NCBI RefSeq assembly: GCF_900100435.1
Contig: NZ_FNEX01000025.1
Location: forward strand, 1-39,088
Direction: 5' to 3'
DNA length: 39,088 bases
Source of the DNA: Pedobacter sp. ok626
Lineage (GTDB): Bacteria > Bacteroidota > Bacteroidia > Sphingobacteriales > Sphingobacteriaceae
Part shown: piece by piece, positions 34,234 to 39,088 of the stretch
Position numbering within the stretch: the first letter of the stretch is position 1
Layout of the letters: each line of letters begins with the position of its first letter
Notes under the pieces: generated by a model
The model's database searches: none
What the model was told of the DNA's origin: nothing
What the model saw: only the letters and a program-made list of their open reading frames with translations
Program-made: the position numbers and the translations under genes

Positions 34234-34293
34234 TGAAAGATTTACTTAGACAACCAATCTGGACACCAGTACAATATAAGTTATTAACTGCTC

Positions 34294-35274
34294 ATGACTA
34301 ACGAAGTTCTTTTAAGTCCAATGAAAGCAATTGTTTTCACCAACAGTTCATTATTTCTCAAAACCGCCAATTCCCTGGCGGGTCATGTGAAAATAGTTGG
34401 AATTGCGATTTCTGATCAGTTAAATTATGAAACTGAATTAACTATCGAATGGGCTGCCACACAGCAAATACCTTTGTTCATTGTCAACAAACAGGATCTG
34501 ACCAAGGGGAATGAACTGGAAAACTGGATGGCAGACTTAACTGCAAATGTGGCATTGGTACTAACCTTCCCATATAAAATTCCTCAAAACATCTTAAACA
34601 TCCCTCAACTCGGCTTTTTTAACTTCCACTTTAGCATGTTACCAGCATATAAAGGTGCTGCACCCTTGTTTTGGCAATTAAAAAATGGGGAACAGGGTGC
34701 CGGTCTTAGCGTTCATAAAATGACTGTGGTTGTGGATGAAGGACCGCTTGTCTTTAATCAATATCTATCCTTAATGGCAGGTGAAAATTATGGGATTGCT
34801 TACAGTAGGCTTACTCAACTGATAATGCAATCCATACCTGAAATCATAAACCGAATAAGCACAGGTCATTACATAGAAATTAATTCCGATCACCAGGAAA
34901 GCTATTTTGGAATTCCCAAAGTAAGTGACCTGACTATAAATTGGGAAAATCATAGTGCTGCTGAAATAGAAAATCTGGTAAATGCAGCAAACCCGCTCTA
35001 TCAGGGAGCCATAACTTATCTGGGCACTGAATCAATCAGAATCCTTGAGGTGTCACCTGTAGATGGCGATTTTAATCCGGGTACTGCCACAGTGGGTAGT
35101 ATATTTCATGTAGACCCGCATCATGGCCCCATGGTTTTAACTTCAAATAAACAGCTTTTGCTACTCAATATTGTGAGCACCAGCGATGGCATTTTTAGTG
35201 GAAAAAAAATTTATGCAATGGGACTAAAGGCGGGAGAACAGTTAGGAGAATCTAAATTAAACTTAAAAATATAA
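34294..35274 (+). CDS. Formyltransferase family protein
   Basis: A 326-residue protein of the 10-formyl-tetrahydrofolate-dependent formyltransferase family (Fmt/ArnA/sugar N-formyltransferase type). The catalytic Asn110 and His112 lie in NFHFSMLPAYKG (family NxHxSxLPxxxG), and Asp148 lies in VVVDEGPLVF. An alternative start at 34321 (MKAIVFTNSS) fits the Rossmann-type start better and removes nine residues. The C-terminal domain (about 220-326) resembles the Fmt OB-like domain, with the EIENLVNAANPLYQGA stretch. Because it heads an operon with a collar protein (5-base gap) rather than def, it probably formylates an amino-sugar or peptide amine, not tRNA. The substrate is unknown. Confidence 0.82.
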   Translation: MTNEVLLSPMKAIVFTNSSLFLKTANSLAGHVKIVGIAISDQLNYETELTIEWAATQQIPLFIVNKQDLTKGNELENWMADLTANVALVLTFPYKIPQNILNIPQLGFFNFHFSMLPAYKGAAPLFWQLKNGEQGAGLSVHKMTVVVDEGPLVFNQYLSLMAGENYGIAYSRLTQLIMQSIPEIINRISTGHYIEINSDHQESYFGIPKVSDLTINWENHSAAEIENLVNAANPLYQGAITYLGTESIRILEVSPVDGDFNPGTATVGSIFHVDPHHGPMVLTSNKQLLLLNIVSTSDGIFSGKKIYAMGLKAGEQLGESKLNLKI

Positions 35275-35279
35275 ATATT

Positions 35280-35837
35280 ATGGATGCATTTGTGGGAACA
35301 ATTTTAGCGGTAGGATTCAATTATAGTCCAAGAGGATGGGCCCTTTGTCAAGGTCAGCTCATACCAATTCAACAAAATTCCGCGTTATTTGCACTTCTAG
35401 GTACCACATATGGTGGAGATGGTCAAACAACGTTTGGCTTACCAGATTTAAGGGGAAGGGTTGCTGTTGGAATGGGAACCGGTCCCGGCTTAGCTCCAGT
35501 TGTATTAGGAGAAAAAAGTGGTAACCAAAATATGGTGCTAAATCTGGGCCATTTACCTGCACACACCCATACGGTGACTTCAAAAATGAATGTAAGTAAT
35601 GCGAATGGAACGCTGGTAGAACCTGCTGCCGGAAACTCTTTAGCTGCAATTAAAGACATTAATACCGACCCGGCAAAAGGATACTCAACCTCAGCGCCAA
35701 ATGTGCAACTAAACGCTGGCACAATTACAAATACAGTAGACACTGTTGGAAGCAACAATCAATTTTCAATTCAGCAGCCTTACCTGGGTGTAAACTACAT
35801 CATTGCTTTAGAAGGAATTTTTCCTTCACGAAATTAA
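35280..35837 (+). CDS. Phage tail collar domain (microcystin-dependent-protein-like) protein
   Basis: A 185-residue protein with the tail collar pattern: MDAFVGTILAVGFNYSPRGW, ALCQGQLIPIQQNSALFALL and GGDGQTTFGLPDLRGRVAVG within residues 1-70, then LPAHTHTV near 95 and a C-terminal PYLGVNYIIALEGIFP. This is the Mdp-like group found in non-phage loci of many bacteria, often secreted or on the surface. No signal peptide is seen. It begins 5 bases after the formyltransferase gene and is followed by a large exported surface protein. No other phage gene is present, so this is not a prophage. Its Ser/Thr/Asn-rich middle (about 100-160) could be a modification target; that is speculation. Confidence 0.88.
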   Translation: MDAFVGTILAVGFNYSPRGWALCQGQLIPIQQNSALFALLGTTYGGDGQTTFGLPDLRGRVAVGMGTGPGLAPVVLGEKSGNQNMVLNLGHLPAHTHTVTSKMNVSNANGTLVEPAAGNSLAAIKDINTDPAKGYSTSAPNVQLNAGTITNTVDTVGSNNQFSIQQPYLGVNYIIALEGIFPSRN

Positions 35838-35864
35838 CATTTCAACCTTTTAAGGGCATCATCC

Positions 35865-38800
35865 ATGAAAAAATCATCTGCTTTCCGTCTCATTCCAATC
35901 GTATTTTTTTTAGTTTTTTTTGCTTCATTAAATACTTTTGCACAGTTAACTCCCGGCGATATTGCCATTATTGGTTACAATGGAAACTCATCACCGGCCG
36001 AGTTAGCCATTGTTACGCTAGCAGTGATTCCCGCTAATCAAACTATCCAAATCACCGACAGAGGTTGGGATTCTACCAATGGCTTTTTAGTCAACCCCAA
36101 TGCTGAAGGAACAATTACCTGGAGCACGGGTCCTGCGCCAATTCCTTCAGGTACAGTAATTAAAATTTCAATTACTCCAGGTGGGGCACCCACTGCTACA
36201 GGCTTCAGTACTTATGGCAGTGCCACTGCTGTCGGCTGGGGCACGCTGGTTACGGCTGGTGGCGGCGACAATTGGTTTATATATACAGGCATTGATGCTA
36301 GTCCCTCATTTATTTTCGGTTTTGCCAATTGGTTTACAAACAACCCTGGCGGTGGCGGCGGGGGAACGCCCTGGCAAACTTCAGGTGCGGTTAACTCTAC
36401 CACCTCTTACCTGCCACCTGCTTTAGCCGGGAATTTCGCCATTGCCTTAACAGGAAATACCCTTCATGGCGACTATAACTATTATCATGGTATTATTATC
36501 GGCACCAAAGAACAAATATTGGCTGATTTGGCTGGAACTACAGATTGGGTACACGATGAATCAACACCAGCCATTTTGACGCCGGGTGGTACAAGCTTTC
36601 CGGGTACCAATCCTATCTTTACGCTACCTCCCTCGGTCACAAAAATCAGTTCGTCGACTGCGAATGGCACCTATACGGTAGGAGACATCATTTCAGTCCT
36701 TGTTACTTTCTCCGAAATCGTCAATGTTAGCGGTACACCTAAACTGAACTTAAATTCGGGAGCAAATGCAAGCGCAATTTATGTTTCCGGCACCGGCTCA
36801 TCTACCCTCACTTTTAATTATACCATAGCTGCGGGAGAAAACTCCTCAGACCTGGATTATGCAGCTGTCAATTCACTGCTAATCCCGAACGGAGCAACCA
36901 TTAAGAATTCTGCAATTATTGACGCTGATCTTACTCTTGCAGCTCCTGGGACTGCTGGGTCACTCGGTATCAATAAAAATATTGTCATTGATGGAATAGC
37001 GCCTACACTAGCCATCACCAGCGACAAATCGCAATTAAAATCGGCTGAAACGGCGAACATCACTTTTACTTTTAGTGAAGATCCGGGCTCAACTTTTACC
37101 TGGAACGGAACCACTGGTGATGTAGTAGTTACAGGTGGTACATTAGGCCCCATTTCTGGTGCCGGGCTAACCCGTACAGCTACATTTACGCCAACGGCGA
37201 ATACCAATGGTGGAACGGTAAGCATTACCGTAGCTGCCGCTACTTATACCGATGCCGCTGGCAATAACGGCGGTGCAGGAACTACCCCCGCACTTACCTT
37301 CGATACCCAGATTCCAACATTAAGTACCGTTGCTATTGCCTCAAATAATGCTACTTCTACACTTGCCAAAGTTGGTAATACCGCTACGTTAACCTTTACT
37401 TCCAGCGAAACGGTACAAACACCTGTAGTTACCATTGCCGGCCATTCAGTAACCCCAACAGCCTCAGGAAATAACTGGACTGCAATTTATACTTTCATTG
37501 CTGGTGATGCAGACGGGCTGGTAACCTATAATATTGCTTATAGTGACCTGGCAGGTAATGCAGGTACAGCAGTGTCTATTGGTACAGGTGCAATTACTTT
37601 CGATAAAGTGGCACCAACATTACCCACGGTGAGCATTGCATCTAACAACAGCAATACCATAAAAGCTAAAACAGGAGATATCATAACTTTAAGTTTCACG
37701 TCAAATGAAGTGATTGCATCTCCTGTGGTAACAATTGCTACACATACAGTAACGGCCACAAATAACAGCGGAAACAACTGGACTGCCACTTATACTTTAA
37801 CCAATACCGATGCAGAAGGGATTGTCCCTTTTAATATTGCTTTTGCAGATTTGGCAGGTAACACCGCAACCGGTACAACTGCTGTCACTAATGTTACTTT
37901 TGATAGAACTGTACCTGCCCTAAGCAGTGTGACTATTGCGGCCAACAATATTGCACCAGCAAAAGCCAAAACAAGCGATGTTGTTACTTTGAATTTCACG
38001 GCTTCAGAACCACTTTTAATCCCGGTAGTAAGCATTGCAGGACACCCCGTTACGCCCAGCAATACAGGCGGCAACGACTGGACCGCAAGCTACACTATGA
38101 TCGGAGCAGATACAGAAGGGATCATCCCTTTTAACATTGCATTTACGGACCTTGTAGGAAATGCAGGTTTAGCTGTATCAGGAACAACCAACAGCAGCAC
38201 TGTAACATTTGATAAAACTGCCCCGGCAGTACCAACTGGACTCGCAGCTGCCGCAGGTGTAGCACAAAATGTAATTACCTGGAATGCAAATTCGGAGCCT
38301 GATTTTAGCAGCTACATACTTTATGGAGGAACAGCGTCAAATCTTACGATCCCAATACAAACTCTTCCTGCCGGTACCCTGACTTATACCCATACCGGTT
38401 TAATCAATGGAACTACTTATTATTACGAAATTCTTGCCGTAGATCAGACCGGAAACCAAAGTGCTAAATCGGCCAATGTTACAGCAACACCTAAAGCCAG
38501 CCAAACCATCACCTTTAATTCTCTTGCATCCGCTGCTTATGGTGATCCTTCATTTAATCTGACCGCATCCAGCAGTTCCGGACTTCCTTTAACTTATACT
38601 TCCTCAAACCCTTTGGTGGCCACAGTAAGTGGAAATACCATTACTATTATTGCAGCTGGAACAACATCTATTTCAGCTTCGCAACCTGGAAATTCGATTT
38701 ATTACCCTGCAACTTCTGTAAGTCAGAACCTTGTTGTCAATAAAAAAAGTATTACAGTGACAGCCGCAGCCGGACAAAATAAAATTTATGGCACCAATGA

Positions 38801-39088
38801 TCCTACATTCGCCTATACCATCACCAGCGGAGGATCATTAGTTCCCGGCGATTCATTTATCGGCGCTTTAACTAGGGCAATCGGAGAAAACATCGGTACG
38901 ACTTATGCTATAAGCCAGGGTGATTTAGATGCTGGTATAAATTACACCATCAGTTATGTACCTGCAAACTTTGCCATTACAGCTAAAGCGATAACAGTAA
39001 CCGCAGATGCGGGACAGAATAAGGTGTACGGTACTAACGATCCGACATTCGCTTATACCATTACCAGTGGCGGGCCATTAAAATCTGG
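35865..39088 (+). CDS. Large exported repeat adhesin-like protein, truncated by window end
   Basis: The open frame starts with ATG at 35865 and runs to the window edge without a stop (at least 1074 codons). A signal peptide (SSAFRLIPIVFFLVFFASL, cleaved after NTFAQ) is followed by a lamin-tail-like N-terminal module (about 25-250) with GDIAIIGYNGNSSPAELAIV. Then come Ig-like domains: one near SVLVTFSEIVNVSG and one near TNGGTVSITVAAATYTDAAG, three 100-residue tandem repeats (37311-38222), an FN3 domain (PAVPTGLAAAAGV), an Ig domain (YGDPSFNLTAS) and two MBG-type repeats of 80 residues (from 38745). Probably a secreted surface adhesin; a type IX sorting domain would be beyond the window. It follows the collar gene by 27 bases. 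Confidence 0.9.
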   Translation, partial: MKKSSAFRLIPIVFFLVFFASLNTFAQLTPGDIAIIGYNGNSSPAELAIVTLAVIPANQTIQITDRGWDSTNGFLVNPNAEGTITWSTGPAPIPSGTVIKISITPGGAPTATGFSTYGSATAVGWGTLVTAGGGDNWFIYTGIDASPSFIFGFANWFTNNPGGGGGGTPWQTSGAVNSTTSYLPPALAGNFAIALTGNTLHGDYNYYHGIIIGTKEQILADLAGTTDWVHDESTPAILTPGGTSFPGTNPIFTLPPSVTKISSSTANGTYTVGDIISVLVTFSEIVNVSGTPKLNLNSGANASAIYVSGTGSSTLTFNYTIAAGENSSDLDYAAVNSLLIPNGATIKNSAIIDADLTLAAPGTAGSLGINKNIVIDGIAPTLAITSDKSQLKSAETANITFTFSEDPGSTFTWNGTTGDVVVTGGTLGPISGAGLTRTATFTPTANTNGGTVSITVAAATYTDAAGNNGGAGTTPALTFDTQIPTLSTVAIASNNATSTLAKVGNTATLTFTSSETVQTPVVTIAGHSVTPTASGNNWTAIYTFIAGDADGLVTYNIAYSDLAGNAGTAVSIGTGAITFDKVAPTLPTVSIASNNSNTIKAKTGDIITLSFTSNEVIASPVVTIATHTVTATNNSGNNWTATYTLTNTDAEGIVPFNIAFADLAGNTATGTTAVTNVTFDRTVPALSSVTIAANNIAPAKAKTSDVVTLNFTASEPLLIPVVSIAGHPVTPSNTGGNDWTASYTMIGADTEGIIPFNIAFTDLVGNAGLAVSGTTNSSTVTFDKTAPAVPTGLAAAAGVAQNVITWNANSEPDFSSYILYGGTASNLTIPIQTLPAGTLTYTHTGLINGTTYYYEILAVDQTGNQSAKSANVTATPKASQTITFNSLASAAYGDPSFNLTASSSSGLPLTYTSSNPLVATVSGNTITIIAAGTTSISASQPGNSIYYPATSVSQNLVVNKKSITVTAAAGQNKIYGTNDPTFAYTITSGGSLVPGDSFIGALTRAIGENIGTTYAISQGDLDAGINYTISYVPANFAITAKAITVTADAGQNKVYGTNDPTFAYTITSGGPLKS
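37311..38222 (+). repeat. Three tandem Ig-like repeats, unit 300 bp
   Basis: The units begin at 37311, 37611 and 37911, each about 100 codons. They share PTLSTVxIASNN, VVTIAGHxVTP, NNWTATYT, DAEGIVPFNIAFxDLAGN and VTFDxT. They are diverged copies inside the surface protein, so repeat-number changes by recombination are possible but not obvious. Confidence 0.8.
38745..39088 (+). repeat. MBG-type 80-residue tandem repeats, array runs off the window
   Basis: KSITVTAAAGQNKIYGTNDP at 38745 is repeated as KAITVTADAGQNKVYGTNDP at 38985, exactly 240 bases later. TFAYTITSGG follows in both. The second copy is cut by the window edge, so more copies may follow. Confidence 0.85.

Noticed and set aside
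35280..35837. Collar protein as a sign of a prophage
   Set aside because: No capsid, terminase, portal, integrase or lysis genes surround it; Mdp-like collar proteins are common outside phages.
36181..38074. Several open frames in other phases and on the minus strand within the repeat protein
   Set aside because: They follow from the Thr/Gly/Ala-rich codons of the long exported protein and lack independent starts or family patterns.

Overview
The window looks like a chromosomal piece of a member of the Bacteroidota, most likely Sphingobacteriaceae (Pedobacter or a close relative). The signs are a serine palmitoyltransferase almost identical in layout to the Sphingobacterium enzyme, a DUF6266 protein, DUF1080 and DUF6807 (PmoA-like) proteins, promoters of the TTTG / TAnnTTTG type, and lipoproteins and exported proteins typical of the phylum. 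No rRNA, tRNA or CRISPR array was seen.

Layout. 1-156: the last 51 codons of an IS1182-type transposase. 345-4136 (minus): a three-gene exported sugar-processing operon (PmoA-like protein, double DUF1080 protein, Gfo/Idh/MocA oxidoreductase) ending in a strong hairpin. 4337-6909 (plus): LD-carboxypeptidase overlapping xseA, which overlaps xseB. 6916-10296 (minus): a sphingolipid/ceramide operon (spt, a bCerS-like GNAT protein, a CerR-like reductase) with a textbook Bacteroidota promoter and a hairpin between the first two genes. 10697-12815 (plus): dienelactone hydrolase, RRM RNA-binding protein with terminator, lysoplasmalogenase-like membrane protein. 12812-20847 (minus): alpha-2-macroglobulin with an intact thioester motif plus PBP1C. 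20999-22405 (plus): lipoprotein NUC1 endonuclease, separated by a two-way terminator from a conserved small protein and topA (22466-25483, minus). 25620-27383 (minus): DUF6266 and HEPN proteins with an unusual 11-bp tandem repeat between them.

Accessory half, 27.4-39.1 kb. An AT-rich, highly self-complementary intergenic region precedes a compact plus-strand operon (small membrane protein, ABC ATPase, GNAT, Asp/Asn-type beta-hydroxylase, sulfotransferase). It is followed by a frameshifted HEAGH zinc-motif gene, a PhyH-type dioxygenase joined to an APS kinase, a 5'-nucleotidase-like protein that has lost its metal ligands, a formyltransferase, a phage-tail-collar (Mdp-like) protein and a very large exported Ig/FN3/MBG-repeat protein that runs off the window.

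Taken together, 29.5-39.1 kb combines two iron/2-oxoglutarate-type oxygenases, a sulfotransferase, the kinase that makes its PAPS donor, a formyltransferase and two surface-type proteins. My best candidate for something undescribed is that this is a hydroxylation-sulfation (and possibly formylation) tailoring locus acting on the collar/surface proteins or on a small product. This is inference from gene content and order, not shown by the sequence.
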